Notes under the pieces: generated by a model
Database searches by the model: none
What the model was told of the DNA's origin: nothing
The model's input: only the letters and a program-made list of their open reading frames with translations
Part shown: positions 24,988 through 34,332 of the stretch, one piece after another
Position numbering within the stretch: position 1 is the stretch's first letter
How the letters are laid out: the number at the start of each line of letters is the position of its first letter
Made by a program: the position numbers and the translations under genes
Assembly: GCF_002312805.1 (NCBI RefSeq)
Contig: NZ_NMUA01000016.1
Coordinates: forward strand, 43,786 to 107,785
DNA length: 64,000 nt
Reading direction: 5' to 3'
Origin: Sphingobium sp. D43FB
GTDB lineage: Bacteria > Pseudomonadota > Alphaproteobacteria > Sphingomonadales > Sphingomonadaceae

Positions 24988-26451
24988 TTACAGTTTCAAC
25001 CCGCCGATATGGAATGCCTTGGTCTCGAGATATTCCTCGATTCCCACACGCCCGCCTTCACGGCCCAGGCCCGACATCTTGACCCCGCCAAAGGGCGCAA
25101 CCTCCATCGCGATCGACCCGCTGTTGAGCGCGACCATGCCCGCTTCCAGCCGCTCCGCCACGCGAAAGGCACGGTGCAGATTTTCGGTGTAGAAATAGCT
25201 CGCCAGGCCATAGCTGGTCGCATTGGCCAATTCGATGCCTTCCTCTTCATGGGTGAAGCGGAAAAGCGGCGCGACCGGGCCGAACGTCTCTTCCTCCGCC
25301 AGTCGCATGTCCCGCGTCGCGCCGGTCAGCACCACCGGGCGGGCAAAGCGCTCACCCGTCGCGCCTTCGGGCGCCTGCGCAAACAAGGTCGCGCCCTGCG
25401 CCAGTGCATCTTCGACATGCGCCTTCACCTTGGCGGCGGCGGCGGCGTTGATCAACGGCCCGATCGTGCTGCCCGGATGGTCGCCCGGCGCAACGGTCAG
25501 CGCGGACACGGCCTTGGCCAGCTTCTCGGCAAACTGGTCATATACCGCGTCCTGCACCAATATCCGGTTGGCGCAGACACAGGTCTGCCCGGCATTACGG
25601 AACTTGCTGACCATGGTGCTGGCGACGGCCAGGTCGATGTCGGCATCGTCGAACACGATCAGCGGCGCATTGCCGCCCAGCTCGAAGCTCACCCGCTTGA
25701 TCGTATCCGCGCATTGCCGCATCAGCAACGCACCCACGCGGGTCGATCCGGTGAAGGATAATTTGCGCACCACGGGACTGGCGGTCAGCGCACCGCCGAT
25801 CGCCGTCGGCATCCCGGTGACGATGTTGAACACGCCCGCCGGAAAGCCCGCTTCCTCCGCCAGCTTCGCCATGGCCAGCGCGCTATAGGGGGTCAGTTCG
25901 GAAGGCTTGACCACCACCGGACACCCCGCCGCCAGCGCAGGCGCGCATTTGCGCGTGATCATCGCGGACGGGAAATTCCACGGCGTGATCGCGGCCGACA
26001 CCCCGACCGGCTCCTTCATCACCAAGATGCGGCGATTGGCTTCGGGGGCGGGGATCATGCCGCCTTCGACCCGACGCGCTTCCTCTGCAAACCATTTGAT
26101 GAAGCTCGCCGCATAGCGAATTTCGCCCTCGGCCTCCGCCACTGGCTTACCCTGTTCGGCGGTCATGATCCGGCCAAGATCCGCGACATTCTCCAGCACC
26201 AACGCATGCCAGCGCTCCAGCACGGCAGCGCGATCGCCCGCCGTCCGCGCCTTCCACGCCGGGAAAGTCGCTTCTGCTGCGTCGATCGCCGCCTGCGTAT
26301 CCGCCTCGCCGCAATCCGGCACAGTGCCGATGATCGCGCCGGTCGCGGGATTGTCGACAGGTACGGTAGCGCCGGAGGCAGCCCCGACCCACGCGCCGCC
26401 AATATAGGCGCGTTCGACGAAAAGAGCGGGGTTGTTGAGCGAGAGGGTCAT
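24988..26451 (-). CDS. gabD: NAD(P)-dependent succinate-semialdehyde dehydrogenase-type enzyme
   Basis: A 487-residue aldehyde dehydrogenase of the GabD group: ITPWNFPSAMITRKCAPALA, FTGSTRVGALLM, the general base in FELGGNAP and the catalytic cysteine in NAGQTCVCANR; SGLGREGG near the C-terminus. It could oxidise the semialdehyde released by the aminotransferase. I set the start at 26451, where its ATG overlaps the GNAT stop (ATGA). Confidence 0.88.
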   Translation of the reverse strand: MTLSLNNPALFVERAYIGGAWVGAASGATVPVDNPATGAIIGTVPDCGEADTQAAIDAAEATFPAWKARTAGDRAAVLERWHALVLENVADLGRIMTAEQGKPVAEAEGEIRYAASFIKWFAEEARRVEGGMIPAPEANRRILVMKEPVGVSAAITPWNFPSAMITRKCAPALAAGCPVVVKPSELTPYSALAMAKLAEEAGFPAGVFNIVTGMPTAIGGALTASPVVRKLSFTGSTRVGALLMRQCADTIKRVSFELGGNAPLIVFDDADIDLAVASTMVSKFRNAGQTCVCANRILVQDAVYDQFAEKLAKAVSALTVAPGDHPGSTIGPLINAAAAAKVKAHVEDALAQGATLFAQAPEGATGERFARPVVLTGATRDMRLAEEETFGPVAPLFRFTHEEEGIELANATSYGLASYFYTENLHRAFRVAERLEAGMVALNSGSIAMEVAPFGGVKMSGLGREGGRVGIEEYLETKAFHIGGLKL

Positions 26452-27305
26452 CCGAGCGCCTGTGTCGTGAGGGAAAAGACTTGGACGGCTGCGTCCGTCT
26501 GCGGCAACGGCCCGCGCACCATGCGCATGACCCGGCCGACGCAGGGCAGGCCCAACTCGTCCAGCCATCCGCCCAGCCCGCTTTCTTCCGGTATGTCGAG
26601 CCGACAGAAAGTGCCGCTGTTCGACCCCAGCCAATGCGAGATCAACGCCTTCGCCCCGCCGACATCGGGCGCGATGGTCGGGCCCACCACATAGCCACGC
26701 CCGAACCGGCGAAACAGTGCGAAGCCGACCGGCTCGTTGCTGCGCGTCAGCACCACGCCCTGCGCGCCCGGCACCAGTGCGTCGAGCAGCGCATCGCGGT
26801 TCATGCCCGTGGCCCGGCGCGCCAGGTCATGCAGCGACGGCATATCCTTTGCGCCCAACGGCCGCACCCGCTCGTCGGGGATCAGTTCAGCAACGGGCAC
26901 AGAAAAAGCCGCGCCCTGATGCTGAAACACCGGGCCGATGCTCTCAAAACCCAGCTTGCGATAAAGCGGCGCGCCTTCGTCGGTAGCGTTCAGCAATATG
27001 GTGCGATCGCCCAGATCGGCCATCACCGCTTCCATCAACCGGCGGCCCAGCCCCATGCCCTGCGCAGCGGGCGAGACGATGACCATGCCCAGCGTCGCGG
27101 CATCCAGGCCATAGAGCCACGCCATGGCCGTGCCGATCACGTGGCCGTCGCGCTCCGCGACATAGCCGAGGCCAAGGCTCAGCAGCATCTCCCAATCTTC
27201 GATCCGGTGCGGCCATTTCTGTTCGCTGGACAAGGCATGGCCAGCGGCCAGATCATCCACGGTCATGCGCCGCAGGTCCACCATCGCCTCTATGCCTGTC
27301 GCCAT
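26448..27305 (-). CDS. Double-GNAT N-acetyltransferase
   Basis: A 285-residue protein with an N-terminal GNAT fold (VSPAAQGMGLGRRLMEAVM is the acetyl-CoA loop) and a degenerate C-terminal GNAT-like half (VVLTRSNEPVGFALFRRFGRGYVVGP). Such two-domain acetyltransferases act on amines or amino compounds. GGAG lies eight bases before the ATG at 27305. It is translationally coupled to the GabD-type gene, which suggests detoxification or processing of the same amine. Confidence 0.8.
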   Translation of the reverse strand: MATGIEAMVDLRRMTVDDLAAGHALSSEQKWPHRIEDWEMLLSLGLGYVAERDGHVIGTAMAWLYGLDAATLGMVIVSPAAQGMGLGRRLMEAVMADLGDRTILLNATDEGAPLYRKLGFESIGPVFQHQGAAFSVPVAELIPDERVRPLGAKDMPSLHDLARRATGMNRDALLDALVPGAQGVVLTRSNEPVGFALFRRFGRGYVVGPTIAPDVGGAKALISHWLGSNSGTFCRLDIPEESGLGGWLDELGLPCVGRVMRMVRGPLPQTDAAVQVFSLTTQALG

Positions 27306-27524
27306 GCGTCTTGCTCCATTGGCGGGAAAGGGGTGCCCGCCTGTCTTGGTCGGAATCATCGGATTCCCATTGTCGGCGCGACCATAAATGCCGCGTTCAA
27401 GCATTGGCTGCTGCCTTCGCCCCGATTTTGGAAGATTATCGCGCAGATTTTCCTGCGCAACTGCAACACATGCCGCGCGCGATCCATATTCTGTTCGCCA
27501 GCCCGCCGAGAGGAAAGCCGCGCC

Positions 27525-28997
27525 ATGGACATTTTCAACCCCGACCTAATTGCCTTGCCGCAGGGGAGCAATTTCATCGGCGGGCGGCGTGTCATCGGGC
27601 GCGGGCCGGCCATTCCGGTGCGGCGCCCCTCCGACGCGCGGATCTATGCCGATCTCGACAGCGTGGACGAGGCGCAACTGGGCCAGGCGGTCGAGGATGC
27701 CCAGCGCGCTTACAAGAGCAGCGGCTGGGCGCAGACCGACCCGCGCGGGCGGATGCGCGTGCTGCGTCGCTGGGCCGACTTGATCGAGGCCGACATGGAG
27801 ACGCTCGCCCCACTCGAAGCGCTCGGCTCGACCCGGATGATCCACGAAATCCGCGCCTGGGATGTGACCTATACGGCTGAAACGGTGCGCTTCTTTGCCG
27901 AATGGGCCGACAAGGTCGGCGGCGAGGTGGCGGGGACCACGCCCGACAAGCTCGGCCTCACCATATACGAACCCTATGGCGTCGTCGCGGCGATCGCGCC
28001 GTGGAATCTGCCGCTAGTCATGGCTGCCTGGAAAATCGCGCCTGCCATCGCGGCGGGGAACAGCATCGTCCTCAAACCTTCGGAAATGACACCGTTCAGC
28101 ATCGTGCGCCTCGCCGAGCTGGCAATCGAAGCGGGCTTGCCTGCGGGCATCTTCAACATCGTGCAGGGTGACGGCCGCTCGGTCGGCGATCCGCTGGTGC
28201 GCCGCCCTGAAGTCGCCAAGGTCACCTTCACCGGATCGACCGCGACCGGCGCGGCGATCATGACCGCCTGTGCCCAGACCGGGCCAAAGCCGGTCACGTT
28301 GGAGCTGGGCGGCAAAAGCCCGCAGATCATCTTCGCCGACGCCGCGCTCGACAAGGCGGCGGCGATCGTCGCGCGGGCGATCACGCTCAATGCGGGCCAG
28401 GTCTGTGTCGCCGGTTCCCGCCTGCTGGTGCAGGCGAGTGTCGCCGATCAAGTCATCGACCGGATCGTCACGGCTTTTGCTGCGCACAAAATGGGGCCGA
28501 CCTGGGCCAGCGACAGCACGCTTGGTCCCATCATTTCGGAAGGCCAGCTCGACCGGATCGATGGCATCGTCCAGCGCGCCGTGGCCGCGGGCGCGCAAGT
28601 CCTGACCGGCGGCGGTCGCGCCGCAGCGCCGCAGGATGGCAGCTATTTCCAACCCACTTTGCTGCAAAATGCTGCGCAGCATAGCGAGGCGGTGCAGGGC
28701 GAGATTTTCGGCCCCGTGCTGACCGTCCAGACCTTTGCCGACGATGCTGAGGCCTATGCGCTGGCCAATGACAGCGCCTATGGCCTGGCCGCTGGCGTGC
28801 ATACCACCGATGTCGCGCGCGCGCTGCGCGCCACCCGTGCGCTGGAAGCCGGAACCATCTGGGTCAACCGCTATGGCCGCAGCAACGACTTCATCCTGCC
28901 CACCGGCGGCTATAAGCAATCGGGCATCGGCAAGGATCTGGGGCGAGAGGCCTATCTCGCCAATCTCAAGACCAAGGTGGCGTTGATCGAGTTCTGA
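27525..28997 (+). CDS. Aldehyde dehydrogenase
   Basis: A 490-residue NAD(P)-dependent aldehyde dehydrogenase: IAPWNLPLVMAAWKIAPAIA, FTGSTATGAAIM, LELGGKSP for the general base and NAGQVCVAGSR for the catalytic cysteine. It resembles betaine-aldehyde or phenylacetaldehyde-type enzymes; the substrate cannot be told. It is divergent from the GNAT gene, with a 219-base control region. AGAGGAAA sits before the ATG. Confidence 0.88.
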   Translation: MDIFNPDLIALPQGSNFIGGRRVIGRGPAIPVRRPSDARIYADLDSVDEAQLGQAVEDAQRAYKSSGWAQTDPRGRMRVLRRWADLIEADMETLAPLEALGSTRMIHEIRAWDVTYTAETVRFFAEWADKVGGEVAGTTPDKLGLTIYEPYGVVAAIAPWNLPLVMAAWKIAPAIAAGNSIVLKPSEMTPFSIVRLAELAIEAGLPAGIFNIVQGDGRSVGDPLVRRPEVAKVTFTGSTATGAAIMTACAQTGPKPVTLELGGKSPQIIFADAALDKAAAIVARAITLNAGQVCVAGSRLLVQASVADQVIDRIVTAFAAHKMGPTWASDSTLGPIISEGQLDRIDGIVQRAVAAGAQVLTGGGRAAAPQDGSYFQPTLLQNAAQHSEAVQGEIFGPVLTVQTFADDAEAYALANDSAYGLAAGVHTTDVARALRATRALEAGTIWVNRYGRSNDFILPTGGYKQSGIGKDLGREAYLANLKTKVALIEF

Positions 28998-29058
28998 CGC
29001 CGGGGCGTGCCCGAAAGACCATGTCGCGCCAAGGGCTTGGGCGTGGGAAGCGCGCCAT

Positions 29059-29445
29059 ATGAACACAGTCCTCCCCCACGATGATCGTGCCGCCGCTGGT
29101 GACGCTCGCGTGACGGTGTGGTATGATGGCGCATGTCCCTTATGCCGCCGCGAAATTGACCTGATGCGCCGATTGGACCGGCGCGGCCGGTTGCATTTCA
29201 TCGATGTGGCCCGTGCCGACGCCACCTGCCCGATCGACCGTGCCGCCCTGCTGGCGCGCTTCCACGCCTGCGAAGATGGCCGCATGCTGGAGGGCGCAGC
29301 CGCCTTTGCCGCCATGTGGCGCGCCATTCCGCTGCTCCGTCCCTTCGGCCTGCTCGCGCGCTATCGCCCCGTCCTGGCGCTGCTCGACGGGCTTTACACC
29401 TGTTTCCTGCGCTGGCGACCGGCGCTGCAAAGGCGGCTACGATGA
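29059..29445 (+). CDS. DCC-family thiol-disulfide protein (DUF393)
   Basis: A 128-residue DUF393/DCC protein with the diagnostic WYDGACPLCRREIDLM (CxxC redox pair) and ARFHACEDGRMLEGAAAFAAMW. The family is predicted to have a thioredoxin-like redox role. It overlaps the ABC1 kinase by four bases, a pairing that suggests function in membrane redox or quinone metabolism. Confidence 0.85.
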   Translation: MNTVLPHDDRAAAGDARVTVWYDGACPLCRREIDLMRRLDRRGRLHFIDVARADATCPIDRAALLARFHACEDGRMLEGAAAFAAMWRAIPLLRPFGLLARYRPVLALLDGLYTCFLRWRPALQRRLR

Positions 29446-30758
29446 GCGATCGCTATCGCAAAGTGCCCTCCGCCCGGCTGTCGCGCTTCGCCGCCTTCGG
29501 TCAGATGGCGGGCGGCGTCGCATCGGGCATGGTGGCGGAGGGCGCACGGCGGCTGGCGCGCGGGGAACGGCCGCAAATGCGCGACCTGTTGCTCACGCCC
29601 GGCAATGCGCAGCGCGTGACCGAACAATTGTCGCGCCTGCGCGGCGCGGCGATGAAGCTGGGGCAGATGATCTCGCTGGACGCGGGCGACATGCTGCCAC
29701 CCGAACTGACGGCCATCCTCGCCAAGTTGCGCGACAATGCCCACCATATGCCGCCAGCCCAATTGCAAAAGGTACTGGCCACGCAATGGGGCCAGGACTG
29801 GCGGCGGCGTTTTGCCCATTTCGAAGCCAGCCCGATCGCGGCCGCCTCGATCGGCCAGGTCCATCGCGCCCGCCTGCCCGACGGCCGTGTGGTCGCGGTG
29901 AAGGTGCAATATCCCGGCATCGCCGACAGTATCGACGCCGATGTCGACAATGTCGCTACCCTGCTGCGCCTGTCCGGTCTGCTGCCCGCGGCACTCGACA
30001 TCGCGCCGCTGCTGGGTGAGGCGAAGATCCAGCTACATGAAGAGGCCGACTATCTGCGCGAAGCGCGGCAGATGCAGCTCTATGCCGATCGGCTGGCCGA
30101 CGACCCCCGCTTCCTGGTGCCCCGTCCGCTGGACGATTGGACCACGGACCAGGTGTTGGTGATGGATTATATCGCAGCGGATTCGATCGACACGCTCGCT
30201 GACGCATCGCAGGAAGTGCGCGACCGGTCGATGGCTGCGCTGCTTGATCTGGTGCTGCACGAACTCTTCGTCTTCGGCCATATGCAGACCGACCCCAATT
30301 TCGCCAATTATCGCTGGCGGCCCGAAAGCGGGGAGATCGTGCTGCTGGATTTCGGGGCCGCGCGCCCGGTGCCGCCCGAAACGAGCAACGCCTATCGCAC
30401 GCTGTTGCGGGCTGGCCTGACGGGCGACAGGGATGGCCTGCGCGCGGCGCTCATCGATGTGGGATTCGTGTCGTCCGCCCTTGTCATCCGGCATGGCGCG
30501 GCGCTCGACGCCATGATCGACACCATCATTGCCCATGTGCTGCGCCCCGGCCTATTCGATTTCGCCGATCGCAGCTTCGTCGCGCGCCTGCGCGAGCAGG
30601 CGACGCCCGTCGTGGCGGATACGGCCAGCTGGCACCTGCCGCCGGTCGAAACCATGTTCGTCCAGCGCAAGGTCAGCGGCACCGCGCTGCTCGCCGTCCG
30701 CATGCAGGCGCGCCTGCCGCTGGTCGATATGGTCGCTGGCATGGTGGCGAAGGACTAG
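29442..30758 (+). CDS. ABC1/ADCK-family (UbiB-like) atypical kinase
   Basis: A 438-residue UbiB/COQ8-type protein. It has the KxGQ motif in MKLGQMISLD, the A-rich loop AAASIGQVH, VAVKVQYPG with the nucleotide lysine, QTDPNFANYRW as catalytic loop, and LLDFGAARPV as the metal-binding DFG. The type is usually linked to ubiquinone synthesis or lipid homeostasis through an ATPase activity. No C-terminal membrane anchor is obvious. It begins inside the DCC gene stop. Confidence 0.88.
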   Translation: MSDRYRKVPSARLSRFAAFGQMAGGVASGMVAEGARRLARGERPQMRDLLLTPGNAQRVTEQLSRLRGAAMKLGQMISLDAGDMLPPELTAILAKLRDNAHHMPPAQLQKVLATQWGQDWRRRFAHFEASPIAAASIGQVHRARLPDGRVVAVKVQYPGIADSIDADVDNVATLLRLSGLLPAALDIAPLLGEAKIQLHEEADYLREARQMQLYADRLADDPRFLVPRPLDDWTTDQVLVMDYIAADSIDTLADASQEVRDRSMAALLDLVLHELFVFGHMQTDPNFANYRWRPESGEIVLLDFGAARPVPPETSNAYRTLLRAGLTGDRDGLRAALIDVGFVSSALVIRHGAALDAMIDTIIAHVLRPGLFDFADRSFVARLREQATPVVADTASWHLPPVETMFVQRKVSGTALLAVRMQARLPLVDMVAGMVAKD

Positions 30759-30848
30759 CGGCCGATTTTGGGACATGGCGGCCCACGGTTCGGCGCAAAT
30801 TCCGTGACATGAGTTGACACATTCCCGTCATCGCGGCAGCGCCGGACG

Positions 30849-33605
30849 ATGACCATCCGCGAGACTCGCAGCATCGCCCTGACGCCCGAATGGGACGGCT
30901 TCATCGGTCAGCAGATCGACAAGGGCGTCTATGCCGATGCGGACGCCATGCTGATCGCCGGGTTGCAGGCATTGCGCGATGGCACGCAGGCGGCCCATCC
31001 GGTTCTGCCGGGCTGGCCCTTTGGCGGTGGCGAATGTGGCGCCATCGTCCGCCGCTTCAACTGGTCTTCGACCGCGCTGGGGGCGATTGCCACATGGTCG
31101 GTCGAATTGCGCGCGACGGTCGGCAATATCGTCAATTCGCCGGTGGCCAAGGTGCTGATGTGGGGCCCCAACCATGTCATGATCTATAATGACGCCTATG
31201 CCCAGATCGCAGGCGCAAACCACCCCGCCGCGCTTGGCGGGACGGTGCGCGGCGTCTGGCCAGAAATCTGGGACTTCAACCAGCGGGTGCTGGAAGCCGG
31301 GCTTAAAGGCGAAAACCTATCTTATCTGGAACAACCCTTGGTTCTCAACCGGGGTGGCGTGTCGCAAACCGTCATTTTCGACTTGTTCTACACGCCTGTC
31401 TTTAACGGCGACGGCACGGTCGGCGGGGTGATGTGTACCTGTATCGACAATAGCGTCCGCGCCAAGTTCGAAGCCGACCTGTCGCTCAGTAACAGCCGCT
31501 TCCGCATGGCGATGCAGGCGGTGCATGGCGTATTATGGAGCAACAGCGCCGATGGGCGGATGGTCGGCGAACAACCCGGCTGGGCCGCACTGACCGGCCA
31601 ATCCTATGACGAGTATCAGGATTTCGGCTGGGCCAATGCCGTCCATCCCGAAGACCAGGCCGACAGCATCCGCAGCTGGAACGAAGCCGTCGCTGCCAAG
31701 CGCATGTATGTCCATGAACACCGCGTGCGCCGCCATGACGGCATGTGGCGCGTCTGCGCCATCCGCGCCCTGCCGATCCTCAGCGACGCGGGCGAGATCA
31801 TGGAATGGGTCGGCGTCCACACTGACATCACCCACCAGCGCGCAGCCGAAGCCGCCTTGCGCGAACAGGCCGACATGCTGGCGCGGCAGGTGCGCCATCG
31901 CGAACGCGCCGAAGACCAGCTGCGCCAACTCAACGAAACGCTCGAAGCGCGCGTGATCGCGGAAATCGATGAACGGCGGCGGACGGAAGCCAAGCTCGCC
32001 CAGGCGCAGAAGATGGAGACGATCGGCAAGCTGACCGGTGGCGTCGCCCATGACTTCAACAATCTGCTGCAGATCATATCGGGCAATCTGCAATTGCTGG
32101 CCAAGGATGTGGCGGACAATCCGCGCGTCGAAAAGCGGGTCAACAATGCGATGGCCGGCGTCTCGCGCGGCGCCAAACTCGCCAGCCAATTGCTCGCCTT
32201 CGGGCGGCGGCAGGCGCTCGAACCGCGCGTCGTCAATGCGACCCGTTTCGTGCGCGGGATGGACGATATGCTGCGCCGGGCGATCGGCGAGGGCGTGGAA
32301 ATCGAAACCGTCGTGGGCGGCGGCTTGTGGAACACCTTTATCGATCCGGCCCAGTTCGAAAATGCGCTGCTGAACCTCGCCATCAACGCGCGCGACGCGA
32401 TGGACGGGCAGGGGCGCTTGACCATTGAACTTGGCAATGCCCATCTCGACGCCGACTATGCCCGCGTGCATGATGAAGTGACGCCCGGCCAATATGTCAT
32501 GCTGGCGGTGTCGGACACCGGCTCCGGCATGGACGCCGACATTCTCGCCAAGGTGTTTGAACCCTTCTTCTCGACCAAGGGCGAAGGCAAGGGGTCGGGC
32601 CTTGGCCTCTCCATGGTCTATGGCTTCGTCAAACAGTCGGGCGGCCATGTGAAAATCTATTCCGAAGTCGGCGAAGGCACGACCGTCCGTCTCTATCTGC
32701 CCCGCTCGATCGAAAGCGAAGATGCCGAGGTCCAGATGGACAGCGGCCCGATCAGCGGCGGCACCGAAACCGTGCTGGTGGTCGAGGATGACGAGGAAGT
32801 CCGCGCGACCGTGGTCGAGGTGCTGACCGACCTTGGCTACAACGTCCTCAAAGCGCCCGACGCGGCGGCTGGCCTCATCGTCATCGAAAGCGGCATGCCG
32901 ATCGACATATTGTTCACCGATGTCGTGATGCCCGGCCCGCTCAAAAGCCCCGAACTCGCGCGCAAGGCGCGCGAACGGCTGCCCAATCTCGCCGTCCTCT
33001 TCACATCGGGCTATACCGAAAATTCCATCGTCCATGGCGGCAAGCTGGACGCCGGGGTCGAACTGCTCTCCAAACCCTATACCCGCGAAGCGCTGGCGCG
33101 GCGCTTGCGGCATGTCCTCGATAACCAACGGCAACGCAACGCCATTGCGCAGCAGCCCGGCGACACCCCCGCGGCACGGATCGGCGCGACGGTGCTACTT
33201 GTCGATGACGACGCTTTGATCCGGCAACATGCCGCCGAAATCCTCAAAAATGCCGGATGCCTGGTAATCGAGGCGGGCAGCACCGAAGACGCGATGATGG
33301 CGCTGCAGACCGCGCCGGTGGACGTGCTGGTGACCGACCTGCACTTGCCCGGCGCGTCCGGCGTGGCGCTCGCCGAAGCGGCCCGCGCTCAACGCGGCAC
33401 GATCGCCATTCTCTTTGCCACCGGCGATGGGCAACTCGCCGCGCGCGACGCCCTGCCCGGCGACATGGTGCTGAACAAACCCTATGACGCCGTCCAACTG
33501 ATCGAGGCTGTCCAGGCCGCGATGCGCGCGCATGACCTGCGTCCCGATCCCGAAGCGCTGATCCCGCCCGCGCCCCAACTCACGCGGGAAGTAGAGAAGG
33601 ACTGA
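30849..33605 (+). CDS. Hybrid histidine kinase with N-terminal ParD-like RHH, two PAS and two receiver domains
   Basis: A 918-residue cytoplasmic sensor kinase without clear membrane helices. Residues 1-45 resemble a ParD/CopG ribbon-helix-helix antitoxin (IALTPEWDGFIGQQIDKGVY, then AMLIAGLQAL). A PAS-like domain follows at about 55-195 and a second (PAS_3-like) at 215-340, then a coiled coil to about 395. The dimerisation and phosphoacceptor box has H401 in GGVAHDFNNLL, with a HATPase domain (NLAINARDAMDG, FEPFFSTKGEGKGSGLGLS). Two receivers carry VEDDEEV/TDVVMPG and VDDDALI/TDLHLPG. It ends four bases before the LOV regulator stop on the other strand. The start has no strong ribosome site. 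Confidence 0.88.
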   Translation: MTIRETRSIALTPEWDGFIGQQIDKGVYADADAMLIAGLQALRDGTQAAHPVLPGWPFGGGECGAIVRRFNWSSTALGAIATWSVELRATVGNIVNSPVAKVLMWGPNHVMIYNDAYAQIAGANHPAALGGTVRGVWPEIWDFNQRVLEAGLKGENLSYLEQPLVLNRGGVSQTVIFDLFYTPVFNGDGTVGGVMCTCIDNSVRAKFEADLSLSNSRFRMAMQAVHGVLWSNSADGRMVGEQPGWAALTGQSYDEYQDFGWANAVHPEDQADSIRSWNEAVAAKRMYVHEHRVRRHDGMWRVCAIRALPILSDAGEIMEWVGVHTDITHQRAAEAALREQADMLARQVRHRERAEDQLRQLNETLEARVIAEIDERRRTEAKLAQAQKMETIGKLTGGVAHDFNNLLQIISGNLQLLAKDVADNPRVEKRVNNAMAGVSRGAKLASQLLAFGRRQALEPRVVNATRFVRGMDDMLRRAIGEGVEIETVVGGGLWNTFIDPAQFENALLNLAINARDAMDGQGRLTIELGNAHLDADYARVHDEVTPGQYVMLAVSDTGSGMDADILAKVFEPFFSTKGEGKGSGLGLSMVYGFVKQSGGHVKIYSEVGEGTTVRLYLPRSIESEDAEVQMDSGPISGGTETVLVVEDDEEVRATVVEVLTDLGYNVLKAPDAAAGLIVIESGMPIDILFTDVVMPGPLKSPELARKARERLPNLAVLFTSGYTENSIVHGGKLDAGVELLSKPYTREALARRLRHVLDNQRQRNAIAQQPGDTPAARIGATVLLVDDDALIRQHAAEILKNAGCLVIEAGSTEDAMMALQTAPVDVLVTDLHLPGASGVALAEAARAQRGTIAILFATGDGQLAARDALPGDMVLNKPYDAVQLIEAVQAAMRAHDLRPDPEALIPPAPQLTREVEKD

Positions 33606-33609
33606 CCGC

Positions 33610-34197
33610 TTAGTAGCCCGCTTCCACCGCCAGGCGGATGGCGTCGGCGCTGGTCGTTACGCCCAGCGCCTTGAGCAGCGCGGCCTTGTGCATCTTGACC
33701 GTCCGCTCCGACAGGGTGAGCGCATAGGCGATCTGCTTGTTGAGCTTGCCCGTCGCCATCAGCATCAACACTTCGCGCTGCCGCACGGACAGGCGCGAAA
33801 TCTGCGCATGGGCCTGGGCGCGGCGGGCGACGATACCGATCGTCGGGTCCATCACCTCGACCTGCGACCCCAGAAAATATTCCAGCACGCCTTCCTCGTC
33901 GAAGATCGGCGCGACCAGCACGGCATTGCGAAACGGCGTGCCGTTCTTCTTGTAATTCAATATTTCCACCAGCGCGGGCCGTTGCTGGCGGATCGCCGTG
34001 CGCAATGTCTCGGTCAACCAGGGCTCCGTGTCCGCCCCCGACAGAAAGCGGCAATTATGCCCGACTATTTCATCACGGCTGAACCCTGTAAGTTCCATGA
34101 ATGCCGCATTGCATTCGATGATGGGATTGTCGGGCAGGCGCGGATTGCTGATGACTGTCGCGACCGGACTGTTGGCGATCATTTCTACTAAGGACAT
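33610..34197 (-). CDS. LOV-LuxR blue-light regulator (EL222-like)
   Basis: A 195-residue protein with an N-terminal LOV/PAS domain and a C-terminal LuxR-type helix-turn-helix (LSVRQREVLMLMATGKLNKQ, LSERTVKMHKAALLKALG). The flavin-adduct motif reads GHNCRFLS with the photoactive cysteine at residue 49. NYKKNGTPF and the Gln in YFLGSQVEV match the flavin-contact strands of LOV domains. This is the plan of EL222, the blue-light transcription factor of Erythrobacter. The ATG at 34197 has a weak ribosome site; a longer frame extends upstream. It is divergent from folE, which it may control. Confidence 0.85.
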   Translation of the reverse strand: MSLVEMIANSPVATVISNPRLPDNPIIECNAAFMELTGFSRDEIVGHNCRFLSGADTEPWLTETLRTAIRQQRPALVEILNYKKNGTPFRNAVLVAPIFDEEGVLEYFLGSQVEVMDPTIGIVARRAQAHAQISRLSVRQREVLMLMATGKLNKQIAYALTLSERTVKMHKAALLKALGVTTSADAIRLAVEAGY

Positions 34198-34332
34198 GCG
34201 TAATCTTAATCCCGTAAACGGCTGATGCACCATGCCCGGTTGGACATGTTGTGGCACTACCCCCCTTAGCGGCATTGTTAACCAGACGCAGCGGCACGAA
34301 GGTCGTGGCAATGACGGATCGAGGGGTGCCCG

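Noticed and set aside
30849..30990. ParD-like segment considered as a separate antitoxin gene
   Set aside because: It is in the same uninterrupted frame as the kinase, no stop or internal start separates them, and no ParE-like gene adjoins.
31533..33134. 533-codon minus-strand frame over the hybrid kinase
   Set aside because: The kinase, ATPase and receiver motifs are all on the plus strand.
33610..34197. Considered as an ordinary PAS-LuxR protein without photochemistry
   Set aside because: The NCRFL cysteine and flavin-contact residues are present, which ordinary PAS domains lack.
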